This document shows positions 1 through 5,509 of a stretch of DNA of 36,166 nt, one piece after another. The stretch spans positions 1-36,166 of IMG/VR virus record IMGVR_UViG_3300042298_000977; one strand, 5' to 3'. Each line of letters begins with the position of its first letter. Position 1 is the stretch's first letter. The notes beneath the pieces were generated by a model. That model was not told where the DNA came from. It saw only the letters and a list, made by a program, of their open reading frames with translations, and made no database searches. Origin of the DNA: a virus. The position numbers were made by a program, and so were the translations under genes.

Positions 1-7
1 TAAGGGT

Positions 8-40
8 GAGGCTTGTGAACAGTACACATGTACTAGTACA
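8..40. repeat. TGTACT-type repeat element, copy 1
   Basis: This element is a near-copy of the one at 2155-2181: GAGGCTTGTGAA is shared exactly, followed by an AGTACA...GTACT inverted pair (about 24 of 27 bases match). It runs into a perfect 12-base palindrome, TGTACTAGTACA, at 29-40. It lies just beyond the terminator at 50-83, where a downstream promoter could sit, but the window ends too soon to see one. Repeated palindromic sites beside promoters suggest protein binding; no binding protein is identified. Confidence 0.5.
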
Positions 41-49
41 TTGACAAAT

Positions 50-83
50 AAAAAAAACCGGGGCCCGATGAAGGAACCCCGGT
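50..83 (-). terminator. Rho-independent terminator after the small early genes
   Basis: Read on the minus strand, ACCGGGG pairs with CCCCGGT, extended inward by T-G and C-G pairs, and is followed at once by eight T residues. It sits 36 bases beyond the stop of the gene at 119-655 and closes the group of short genes transcribed from about 2084. Stem strength and the unbroken T run make this a clear intrinsic terminator. Confidence 0.88.
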
Positions 84-118
84 CTATGTCGCCGGTGATA
101 ATTAGTAGGATCAACCAT

Positions 119-655
119 TCATATCAGTTTAGCTAACTTCTGCTGCGGGAATTGTCCCGTACTGATTGTAACTGCTGCCTGGCAAGCAACCTCTGACCAT
201 AGGATCCAATGAATAGACTCTGGCGCAGACTTGATATGCTCAAGGGTGACAGACAATTCCCCATCAAAGGTAGCAGCCGCCCCTATCTTATGGTGGATCC
301 AATCATGAACCGCCCTAAACATAAGGTTCTGTTGCTGTGACATAAGGTCAACGTTAGGATCATTATTTAACCGACTGATTGGAAGCCAACGTATTTCACC
401 TGGCAAGGTTACCCTATCAAGCGCCATCATTGCCTCATCAATGCTAACCTCTCGGGTGACAAACAGCGGCTCAATATGCTCCGCCCGCATCCGTGAGAAT
501 TGATCAAGTAACCACAGCCTAAACTCTTTACGTTCGGTATGGGTTGGGATGGTGTTAGGTGCGCTGATCCACTGATTGGCCAATGAATCAGCATCAATCC
601 TCCCATGGCAGCCAGAGCGGTTCATCATCGGGGTCAGTGTCTGTCTGTGTGTCAT
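119..655 (-). CDS. Hypothetical protein, about 178 aa
   Basis: I do not recognise a named family. The product has a variable N-terminus and a more structured C-terminal half containing HDWIHHK and ILWSEVACQAA. The His/Trp-rich helix followed by a hydrophobic helix is a pattern I associate with phage proteins of unknown role. The start is uncertain. The frame is open to an ATG at 700, but the ATG at 655 has a good ribosome site, GGGAGG, nine bases upstream; ATGs at 628 and 625 are alternatives. Its beginning overlaps the acidic 40-aa gene (594-716). It is the last gene before the terminator at 50-83. Confidence 0.7.
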   Translation of the reverse strand: MTHRQTLTPMMNRSGCHGRIDADSLANQWISAPNTIPTHTERKEFRLWLLDQFSRMRAEHIEPLFVTREVSIDEAMMALDRVTLPGEIRWLPISRLNNDPNVDLMSQQQNLMFRAVHDWIHHKIGAAATFDGELSVTLEHIKSAPESIHWILWSEVACQAAVTISTGQFPQQKLAKLI

Positions 656-716
656 TTTCGGGAACCTCCCACAAATAATAGAATAGTTGATCGGCAACAT
701 AGTCTAGTTCATGCAT
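594..716 (-). CDS. Small acidic protein, 40 aa
   Basis: This short reading frame begins MHELDYVADQLFYYLWEVPE and ends in DDEPLWLPWED. It is strongly acidic and rich in Trp and Tyr. Its ATG overlaps the end of the upstream gene by 8 bases (shared GATGCATGA), and its 3' part overlaps the next gene, so it fits the tightly packed, coupled layout. Small acidic early phage proteins often act by binding host factors, but nothing here points to a target. Support comes from position, coupled start and biased composition, not from a family match. Confidence 0.6.
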   Translation of the reverse strand: MHELDYVADQLFYYLWEVPENDTQTDTDPDDEPLWLPWED

Positions 717-1356
717 CTTTAAGCATCCTCCGGTAGGTGACCCACGTCACAGCCTGAACCTGAGACGGGGTCAGTTTATGCCTGACAATGTCAGCCGATC
801 GATCCGCTACTAACTGATAGGACCGTTGAATGGTAAGATATAGTCCCTTGCCAATGTTAGGGGTTTTGGATGTAGGTATCCGTTGACCCTTAAAGATTGC
901 AAAGGCGTGGCCATCAACGCAAACAGTGTCAGTGTCTCCCATAATGCACCTAAAGAATGCAGTCACCTTTTGACCATTGAGAATAGCTGAAATGGTATCA
1001 ACGTCTATTGACTCATCATAGCCATGATCAAAGGCAAGATCCATGATCTTTAGTGCCTTGACTTTATTCAGCCCAAAGGTGCAAACCTTTACATCATCTT
1101 GTTTGTCATCGATGGCCGCCCTAATTAATCTATCGGCATCGTAAATGTTACGCTGCCACTTGTTGTTTGGACTCAGAGCGGAGATAACGCCTGCAGCCTG
1201 AGCGGTGGTGATGGCGTACTCATCGGCCAGGGCCTGCGATGCAGTCAGTGCCCGATCGTACCAGTGAATGCCATTCTCCAGATCGGCAAACGTGGCTTGT
1301 GAGAGAATGCCTGCGATGTTGCGCGTGTTGGCGCGGTGCTTTACCCGGTTTGCCAT
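709..1356 (-). CDS. Phage protein of unknown function with VCVDGHA motif, 215 aa
   Basis: The protein resembles a family common in phages of many hosts, with the landmarks AGVISALSPNNKWQRNIYDA near residue 55, KVCTFGLNKVKALKI near 90 and DTVCVDGHAFAIFKG near 142, ending in VQAVTWVTYRRM. The central V-D-G-H segment and helical content recall helix-hairpin-helix DNA glycosylase-like folds, but that is only an impression. The frame is open to an ATG at 1419. I prefer the ATG at 1356 because the extra 21 residues, including five consecutive Asn, simply translate the CAA-repeat leader and the upstream gene's end. Confidence 0.75.
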   Translation of the reverse strand: MANRVKHRANTRNIAGILSQATFADLENGIHWYDRALTASQALADEYAITTAQAAGVISALSPNNKWQRNIYDADRLIRAAIDDKQDDVKVCTFGLNKVKALKIMDLAFDHGYDESIDVDTISAILNGQKVTAFFRCIMGDTDTVCVDGHAFAIFKGQRIPTSKTPNIGKGLYLTIQRSYQLVADRSADIVRHKLTPSQVQAVTWVTYRRMLKDA

Positions 1357-1394
1357 TGGTTTGGATGCGTTGTTGTTGTTGTTGTGGCTTGTGA
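1357..1394 (-). promoter_or_regulatory. CAA-repeat translational leader
   Basis: Between the stop at 1395 and the ATG at 1356 the minus strand reads TCACAAGCCA, then five CAACAA-type units, then GCATCCAAACC. There is no Shine-Dalgarno sequence. G is nearly absent, so the RNA should be unstructured. Two similar leaders occur at 1584-1615 and 1787-1823, which argues for a function in translation start. Confidence 0.5.
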
Positions 1395-1583
1395 TCAGTT
1401 TATTGCCATAGCTGCCCATTTGACCGGGCCGCCGTGAAATTCGTCATAGGTCAACACGTCAATGTATGCGTGTGGAAACTGGTTTGAATAGTATTCGACA
1501 AGCTGGTCAGCGTAGTTCTCATCAGTGGTTGAGCGCAGCCCCTCCCATTGGAAGGTATCAGTCATGCGGCAAACGTAATACAT
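1395..1583 (-). CDS. Small hypothetical protein, 62 aa
   Basis: The product begins MYYVCRMTDTFQWEGLRS and contains YADQLVEYYSNQFPHAYIDV, an alternation suggesting a small alpha/beta fold. I do not recognise a family. The ATG at 1583 follows a completely G-free leader; a second in-frame ATG at 1565 (MTDTFQ) is possible. The gene ends AAC TGA followed by TCACAAGCC, the same junction found at the end of the preceding gene (1616-1786). This shared junction is odd because the proteins differ. Confidence 0.65.
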   Translation of the reverse strand: MYYVCRMTDTFQWEGLRSTTDENYADQLVEYYSNQFPHAYIDVLTYDEFHGGPVKWAAMAIN

Positions 1584-1615
1584 GGTGTATTGTGTGGGTG
1601 TGGTGTTGGTTGTGA
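1584..1615 (-). promoter_or_regulatory. G-free translational leader
   Basis: The whole intergenic stretch from the stop codon at 1616 to the ATG at 1583 has no G on the transcribed strand and consists of CCAACACCACACCCACACAA-type sequence. No Shine-Dalgarno motif is present. It starts with the same TGATCACAA junction as the leader at 1357-1394. Confidence 0.5.
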
Positions 1616-1786
1616 TCAGTTGGCAAACTCATCAGTCAGATAATCCAAATTCTCGCGCAGTTCAGTAATGTTCATGCCGCGCAAGATCATAGACAATACA
1701 TCATGTTCGCCGTAGCGATCGGCCAACTCCAGGATTGCAATCCTAATCTCCTGTGCTGTTAGTGATGAGGCAAAGGTGCTGTCCAT
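1616..1786 (-). CDS. Small hypothetical protein, 56 aa
   Basis: This gene is shorter than most gene callers accept. It translates as MDSTFASSLTAQEIRIAILE, then a helical segment with LADRYGEHDVLSMILRGMNI, and ends in TDEFAN. The pattern is that of an all-helical small protein. The ATG at 1786 follows a CAA/CACA leader without a ribosome site. The stop overlaps the AACTGATCACAA junction repeat also seen at 1395. No family is recognised. Its place in a co-directional series of genes with matching leaders supports it as real. Confidence 0.65.
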   Translation of the reverse strand: MDSTFASSLTAQEIRIAILELADRYGEHDVLSMILRGMNITELRENLDYLTDEFAN

Positions 1787-1823
1787 GGTGCGGTGTGTGT
1801 GTGTTGTTGTTGTTGTTGTGGTT
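1787..1823 (-). promoter_or_regulatory. CAA/CA-repeat translational leader
   Basis: Just upstream of the ATG at 1786 the minus strand reads AACCA, five CAA units, a run of CA dinucleotides, then CCGCACC. It has one G (at 1791) in the 40 bases before the start codon and no Shine-Dalgarno sequence. It is the third leader of this kind within 500 bases. Confidence 0.5.
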
Positions 1824-1847
1824 GGGCAGCTTTTGAGACGGCCGCCC
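1824..1847 (-). other. RNA hairpin between small genes
   Basis: On the minus strand GGGCGGC pairs with GCTGCCC (7 bp, one G-U) around a 10-base loop. It lies between the stop of the 68-aa gene (1860) and the G-free leader. No T run follows, so it is not an intrinsic terminator. A processing site or an mRNA-stabilising hairpin is more likely. Confidence 0.45.
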
Positions 1848-1859
1848 CTTTGATTGCTA

Positions 1860-2066
1860 TTAGGTGTTCGGGTTAAAGCCCGCAGGTTGGATGGTCAGGG
1901 CGGCTGATGCATAAAGCTGATCTGTGGCCAGCGCCTGGGAATAGCAATCCTGATACGGGCCGCTATGTACCGCTTCCCAGCCACCATCGGCAGGGCATAC
2001 CCACAGGCAATAAATGGGCACACCCCGGCCATTGGAGCTGGCTTCGCCCTTGGGTTGGTTGTTCAT
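1860..2066 (-). CDS. Small hypothetical protein, 68 aa, first gene after the early promoter
   Basis: The product begins MNNQPKGEASSNGRGVPIYC and continues with a stretch containing VCPADGGWEAVHSGPYQDCYSQ, resembling a small single-domain protein that displays or binds through aromatic residues. No family is recognised. It is the first gene downstream of the TTGACA promoter at 2091-2119, whose transcript would start near 2084, only 18 bases from the ATG. The leader (TTCAATCAACCAATCC) again lacks a ribosome site. Confidence 0.65.
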   Translation of the reverse strand: MNNQPKGEASSNGRGVPIYCLWVCPADGGWEAVHSGPYQDCYSQALATDQLYASAALTIQPAGFNPNT

Positions 2067-2090
2067 GGATTGGTTGATTGAACTGATCCA

Positions 2091-2119
2091 ACAATACAGG
2101 GTCTGTCAACCAGTGTCAA
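2091..2119 (-). promoter_or_regulatory. Sigma70-type early promoter
   Basis: The minus strand shows a perfect -35 box, TTGACA (2119-2114), then a 17-base spacer and TATTGT (2096-2091), four of six matches to the -10 consensus. The predicted start is near 2084, directly ahead of the series of small genes. This would let host RNA polymerase transcribe the first genes, as in T7 relatives. Two copies of AATAGTACAA lie just upstream. Confidence 0.7.
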
Positions 2120-2132
2120 GCCAACTAAGCAA

Positions 2133-2181
2133 AATAGTACAACTGTATTGCCGGGAGGCTTGTGAATAGTACAAACGTACT
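2133..2181. repeat. Tandem AATAGTACAA sites and second copy of the TGTACT element
   Basis: AATAGTACAA occurs exactly twice, at 2133-2142 and 2165-2174, 32 bases apart (about three helical turns). The second copy is part of the element at 2155-2181 that repeats 8-34. The sites lie roughly 14-60 bases upstream of the -35 box, where an activator or repressor of the early promoter would bind. Confidence 0.5.
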
Positions 2182-2254
2182 GATCGGATACAGATTTTCA
2201 TATAAAATACACATTCCCGATGTGATTGCCGTACAATGCACACGCACAGGTTAA

Positions 2255-2274
2255 AACTAGTACACTTATACCAC
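2255..2274 (-). promoter_or_regulatory. Possible extended -10 promoter with overlapping TGTACTAGT site
   Basis: The minus strand reads TGGTATAAG, an extended -10 type box (TATAAG at 2270-2265), with no convincing -35. The predicted start falls inside TGTACTAGTT (2264-2255), which matches the palindrome at 29-40. The overlap of a start site and a repeated motif suggests control, but the promoter itself is weak evidence. Confidence 0.3.
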
Positions 2275-2514
2275 TGCATCCATGTCCAATCCTTGCGTAC
2301 CTGCATTCACAGCAGTGACGCAACATACCAAGAACCCAGTAATAGCAAGGGTTTGTTGTTGTCCACTGCCACCACTGGACACAAAATTGGACACGACCAC
2401 CCCCGCACAAGAACAGGTGTACTGGCCGACCCCCTATGGGGGTAGTGGGCGGCGGCGGCTAGGCGTCAGGACTTCAGAAATTTCTGTCAAAAATTATGGA
2501 TAGCCGTAGAAGCT
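2275..2514. other. Non-coding stretch, presumed genome junction region
   Basis: I see no credible gene here. Short open frames on both strands give Cys/Trp-rich or Pro/Thr-rich products with no ordinary protein pattern. It contains ACCCCCTATGGGGGT at 2429-2443, a short GC palindrome resembling the one at 3729-3740, and a CCGCCGCCG-like run next to it. Its position between the last terminase-block gene and the first early promoter suits the end of the linear genome or a terminal repeat. Confidence 0.4.
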
Positions 2515-2592
2515 CCTAGAAGGGCCCTCTGAGGAGCCGTAGGTGTATTGACACCTGCGGGGAGTCAGAGGGGTCTTCCAGAGCCTTCTAGG
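2515..2592. repeat. Triple nested inverted repeat
   Basis: Three perfect inverted repeats sit inside one another: CCTAGAAGG (2515-2523) with CCTTCTAGG (2584-2592); CCCTCTGA (2525-2532) with TCAGAGGG (2565-2572); and AGGTGT (2541-2546) with ACACCT (2551-2556) around a 4-base loop. The whole could fold into a long interrupted hairpin or cruciform about 78 bases long. It lies 7 bases after the stop of the 55-aa gene. No clean T run follows, so DNA processing or RNA cleavage fits better than simple termination. Confidence 0.75.
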
Positions 2593-2598
2593 CCTCTT

Positions 2599-2766
2599 TC
2601 ACGTCCCAGGAGCCACAGGCGGATACTCCTCGTCAAGGTTACGAGCATGGGGAACGTAGCCTTTAGCAAACAGAACCCGCTGAGCCTCCGCGTAGTAGGG
2701 ACTGTCTTTTGGAGCCACAGCAATCACTTTGCGAGCCTGGTCCACGGTCAAGTCAATTTTGGTCAC
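2599..2766 (-). CDS. Small protein downstream of thyX, 55 aa, GTG start
   Basis: The frame starts at GTG (2766-2764), which has one of the best ribosome sites in the window: AGGAGG nine bases upstream, inside the end of thyX. The product reads MTKIDLTVDQARKVIAVAPK, then DSPYYAEAQRVLFAKGYVPH and ends PPVAPGT. It looks like a helix-turn-helix-sized alpha fold but matches no family I know. It overlaps thyX by 14 bases, so the two are probably translationally coupled. Gene callers that require ATG or more than 60 codons would miss it. Confidence 0.75.
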   Translation of the reverse strand: MTKIDLTVDQARKVIAVAPKDSPYYAEAQRVLFAKGYVPHARNLDEEYPPVAPGT

Positions 2767-3403
2767 AGTTGTGGTCCTCCTGAATCACGTTAAAGATGCT
2801 TGGAATGTGCTTACAAAGAATGCTGGCAATTTCCTGGGCAATGACCCGATGCTCCAGCTGAGTCTCCGGCCCACGCCGTACCTGAAGGTAGTGAAGCCAC
2901 GACCGCAGCGTTCCAGACATGTATAGACGAGTGGGACTATTAATGGGAAGAACCTTTCTGGCACACTCCTTAGCCACTCCTAACTCAAGCAGTCGCTGAT
3001 ACGCAAGCGTTGACTGTTTAATCACGTTGGCACAAAGTTGGTCTGCCTCAGCAATTGCTTCCAGGTCAAGGTCGTCGATGCTGTTCTGCCGGTTGGTCAG
3101 GTCCTGACGCCTCCAAGCGGGAAGCTCCGGACGTACCTGAACCTCCGCGTACCGCTGACTGAACTCCTGAAAGGAAAATGACCTGTGTCGGAGAATCTGT
3201 GCTGAGATGTCCCGAGTGGTATTTATCTCAACACACGCACTTGCCATCTCAAACGGACTCCAGTGCTTATGCTTGATCAGGTACTTAAGCAGCCGTTCTG
3301 GGCTTCTATTAGCTTCTTGACCTTTTGGGTTGGATACACGGGCACAGTAGGTAATGATGGACTCAGCATCCGGTGTGATCCAGATAAGCTTAGTAGCAGG
3401 CAT
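2753..3403 (-). CDS. thyX: FAD-dependent thymidylate synthase ThyX
   Basis: ThyX methylates dUMP to dTMP using methylenetetrahydrofolate, FAD and NADPH. At 216 residues it has the usual family length. The diagnostic RHRX7S signature is present as RHRSFSFQEFSQRY (residues 72-85), preceded by HKHWSPFEMASACVEI, the typical segment before it. The family acts as a homotetramer with active sites shared between subunits. The gene stands alone after the terminase block, behind a 348-base gap, and overlaps the 55-aa gene at 2599-2766. With RNR and MazG it would enlarge the dNTP pool for phage DNA synthesis. The start at 3403 has no Shine-Dalgarno sequence but a long G-free leader. Confidence 0.95.
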   Translation of the reverse strand: MPATKLIWITPDAESIITYCARVSNPKGQEANRSPERLLKYLIKHKHWSPFEMASACVEINTTRDISAQILRHRSFSFQEFSQRYAEVQVRPELPAWRRQDLTNRQNSIDDLDLEAIAEADQLCANVIKQSTLAYQRLLELGVAKECARKVLPINSPTRLYMSGTLRSWLHYLQVRRGPETQLEHRVIAQEIASILCKHIPSIFNVIQEDHNCDQN

Positions 3404-3464
3404 ACGAAGGAGTAAGTAGTTATGGTATGGGAGTAAGAGAGGGGTAGGTAAGGGAAGGTAATAG
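3404..3464 (-). promoter_or_regulatory. G-free pyrimidine-rich leader of thyX
   Basis: From 3406 to 3464 the transcribed strand has no G for 59 bases and is mostly C, T and A (TTACCTTCCCTTACCTACCC and similar). There is no ribosome site before the ATG at 3403. Chance absence of G over this length is unlikely at this base composition. An unstructured leader bound by the small-subunit protein S1 is a possible explanation. Confidence 0.5.
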
Positions 3465-3506
3465 CTGTTGCTATTGCTGGCCTGGCTATAGTAATAATGT
3501 GAGCAA

Positions 3507-3716
3507 CTATTGACTCACTTGTCTTTCCGAAGGTCTGCGACTCCCATCGCCCCCAAGAGGGGCTCCGGGACTCTTGCCCTCAACAAGTCTAGCAATAGTC
3601 GTCCGACTCACGCAATTACATTCCAGTAGTCGGCTCCGCGTCAGTCCCCCTTCGGGGTCCTTCCTTGGTCTTCGGGGCGCCGCTATCGCGGCTTCCTCAG
3701 AGGTCCCCCTCTCCCC
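3507..3716 (-). pseudogene. Remnant reading frame with a helix-turn-helix-like segment
   Basis: A minus-strand frame is open for 69 codons from a TAA at 3717-3719 to a TAG at 3507-3509 and contains no ATG, GTG or TTG before the interesting part. It encodes GLTRSRLLECNCVSRTTIAR followed by LVEGKSPG. The CVSRTTIARLV portion resembles the recognition helix of resolvase or homing-endonuclease DNA-binding tails. With no start codon it may be the decayed 3' end of a mobile endonuclease, or a chance frame in GC-rich hairpin DNA. Confidence 0.35.
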
Positions 3717-3757
3717 TTAACCCCTCTCCCCCTATAGGGGCAAGTACCCTTTTAGGG
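3549..3757. repeat. Series of five short hairpins between terL and thyX
   Basis: Five small inverted repeats follow each other: GCCCCCAAGAGGGGC (3549-3563), CCCCTTCGGGG (3647-3657), GCCGCTATCGCGGC (3679-3692), CCCCTATAGGGG (3729-3740) and CCCTTTTAGGG (3747-3757). The last reaches into the end of terL. The minus strand at the fourth reads CCCCTATAGGGGGAGAGG, similar to the start region of T7-class promoters (CTATAGGGAGA), though the upstream half matches poorly. Termination, RNA processing or a late promoter for thyX are all possible. Confidence 0.5.
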
Positions 3758-5509
3758 AATCCATGAATAAACCGTTGTGTCTACTGGGATTTCTATGTCT
3801 GTAAAGGAGCGTCCAGCGACGAGCATGTCAGTAGCAAGGGTGGGCTGTTCAAGGAACATGTTGAGCATGTTGTCCCACTCCTGTCTCTTTTCCATGATTA
3901 ACGCTTCCTTTGAGGATATGGCAAGGATGTCTTGAAAGTACTTAACTCCAAGGGCAAGTGCGTCTACCCTGTCATCGTGCTTTACGGCACCCTTTTCCCG
4001 GCACATCCTTGTTAGCTGATACATCAGCATTCGAGGCAGTCTCTCTTCTGGGGCCATGTCGTTGTTTGACTGGTAGTCCCAGGTAATCAATCGTTGATCG
4101 ATGACAAGGCGGTGCTGGTTGAGGACTGGTTCCAGGGTGTCAATGATTCGGTCCTCTTTTCGTGTTGTGGCGCGTGTCTCTTCAAAGTTCATGCCAACCT
4201 TCATTTCGATGGCGTGCTTCTTGAGCAGCTCCATGATGGCGCCGTCACCGAAGTTAGATTCAATGAGACACGTCTTTGATCCGAACTGCTTTGACCTTCT
4301 TAGGATCTCTCTCAGAGTAGCATCCGAGTATCCGTCCTGAGTAGCATAGATGTCCCTGATATAGATGAAGCCGTTTATTTGAGAAAGGATGATGCTGACT
4401 GTTTCGTCCTTCCCTCGGCCTGAGGGGTCCACAGCGGTAATCGTTTCGTTCCAGGGAATGAACTCACCGGTTGCCTTTGGTCGATGCCAGCGGTCCCCAG
4501 GAAGGGCAACAGCAGGCAGATCCAATAGGGTCTCCTTGTCAGCCCCCCACACCAGATCAGACGGACCACGAGCAGGGTCCAAAGCCAGAACCGAAAAGTC
4601 TGACAATTTAAGGGGAAACTTGAGGGCGTCGGAAAGGCTGGTTGACAGCATGAACTGGAGCATAAAGTTGCTCCGAGACATTGACTGTTCCCGCTCAAGA
4701 AGGTTAATTTCTGAAAAGCGGGTATCTGTTGGTCTCCAAGCTAAGTTCTTAAGGCCATGCTCTTCAATGTCAGCTTGAAGTTCCTTAGCAAGAATATCTT
4801 CATATCCAGTCAGTTCTTTTGGATAGCGGGCAGGCCACACCATTGGAACATATCCACGTTCCCTAAGTGAATTATAAATGGTAAAGCAAGATTGAGGTGT
4901 GCCAAGAAAGATAATGCGGCTATCTTTTTTAGGTGTCAAAACGGATTCAAACTCAGTGACAAGCTGAAGAAGTTTTTCCCTCATCATGTCTGTAGCTGAA
5001 TTTGTTGGAGTTTCAATGTCGTCAGCAATCAGAATATCTGCGCGAGAGCCAGTTAACTGACCGCTGATACCAACACTTTTTACGGAAGGGCTTTGGGCCG
5101 GTTTTGCACCAGCAACATCAAAGGACACTCGTGACCAGCGTTGATCGTCGTCTTGTGGAGCAAGGTGGTTAAGCCACACCACGTCAATAATCACTTTTTG
5201 ACAAAAGATCGAAAAGTCATCAGCACGTTGCTTACTAGCTGACACTACCATAATCTTTTTGTCTCTGTCGCAGAACAAGTTCCACAATACAAAAGCCGCC
5301 GTGACCCAGCTCTTACCCAAACCTCTAAAACATTGCAACTGTATACGCTTACCTCCGTATTGGAGATAACGCGCCATAGCCAATTGAGCACGGGTAGGAG
5401 TAGGAAGATCTAGTGATTTCCAAACCAACTTTAAAAATATACTAAAGTCTTCCTTCAATCTTTGCTCTAAATCTTGTGGCGATTGCTTCGAGTTCTTCAA
5501 GGGTTGCAT
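3752..5509 (-). CDS. terL: Terminase large subunit (T7 gp19-like DNA packaging motor)
   Basis: This is the ATPase/nuclease that translocates DNA into the prohead and cuts concatemers. From the ATG at 5509 it is 585 residues, the T7 gp19 length. The Walker A-like loop is FRGLGKS (61-67) and Walker B is ILIADD (159-164) within GQLTGSRADILIADDIETP, nearly as in T7. The RNase H-like nuclease is marked by AVDPSGRGKDE (Asp361), LIESNFGDGA (Glu417) and DDRVDALALG near 520. The frame stays open to 5581, but the extra 24 residues only mirror the end of the HNH gene. Starting at 5509 places EDFSIFLKLVWKSL where T7 has its equivalent. The gene overlaps the HNH gene by 68 bases. Confidence 0.96.
   Translation of the reverse strand: MQPLKNSKQSPQDLEQRLKEDFSIFLKLVWKSLDLPTPTRAQLAMARYLQYGGKRIQLQCFRGLGKSWVTAAFVLWNLFCDRDKKIMVVSASKQRADDFSIFCQKVIIDVVWLNHLAPQDDDQRWSRVSFDVAGAKPAQSPSVKSVGISGQLTGSRADILIADDIETPTNSATDMMREKLLQLVTEFESVLTPKKDSRIIFLGTPQSCFTIYNSLRERGYVPMVWPARYPKELTGYEDILAKELQADIEEHGLKNLAWRPTDTRFSEINLLEREQSMSRSNFMLQFMLSTSLSDALKFPLKLSDFSVLALDPARGPSDLVWGADKETLLDLPAVALPGDRWHRPKATGEFIPWNETITAVDPSGRGKDETVSIILSQINGFIYIRDIYATQDGYSDATLREILRRSKQFGSKTCLIESNFGDGAIMELLKKHAIEMKVGMNFEETRATTRKEDRIIDTLEPVLNQHRLVIDQRLITWDYQSNNDMAPEERLPRMLMYQLTRMCREKGAVKHDDRVDALALGVKYFQDILAISSKEALIMEKRQEWDNMLNMFLEQPTLATDMLVAGRSFTDIEIPVDTTVYSWIP

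Noticed and set aside
1369-1830. GTT/CAA trinucleotide repeats considered as simple microsatellites or a CRISPR-like array
   Set aside because: There are no regular repeat-spacer units. Their fixed place directly before start codons favours a leader function, so they are reported as such.
2106-2503. Short frames on both strands in the presumed junction region
   Set aside because: The products are Cys/Trp-rich or Pro/Thr-rich with no ordinary helix or strand pattern, no coupled starts, and they cross the promoter and repeat sites.
3465-3500. ACTATAG on the minus strand before thyX as a T7-type promoter
   Set aside because: Only the ACTATAG core matches; the following CCAGG and the upstream half differ from T7-class consensus, and no repeat of the same sequence was found elsewhere.
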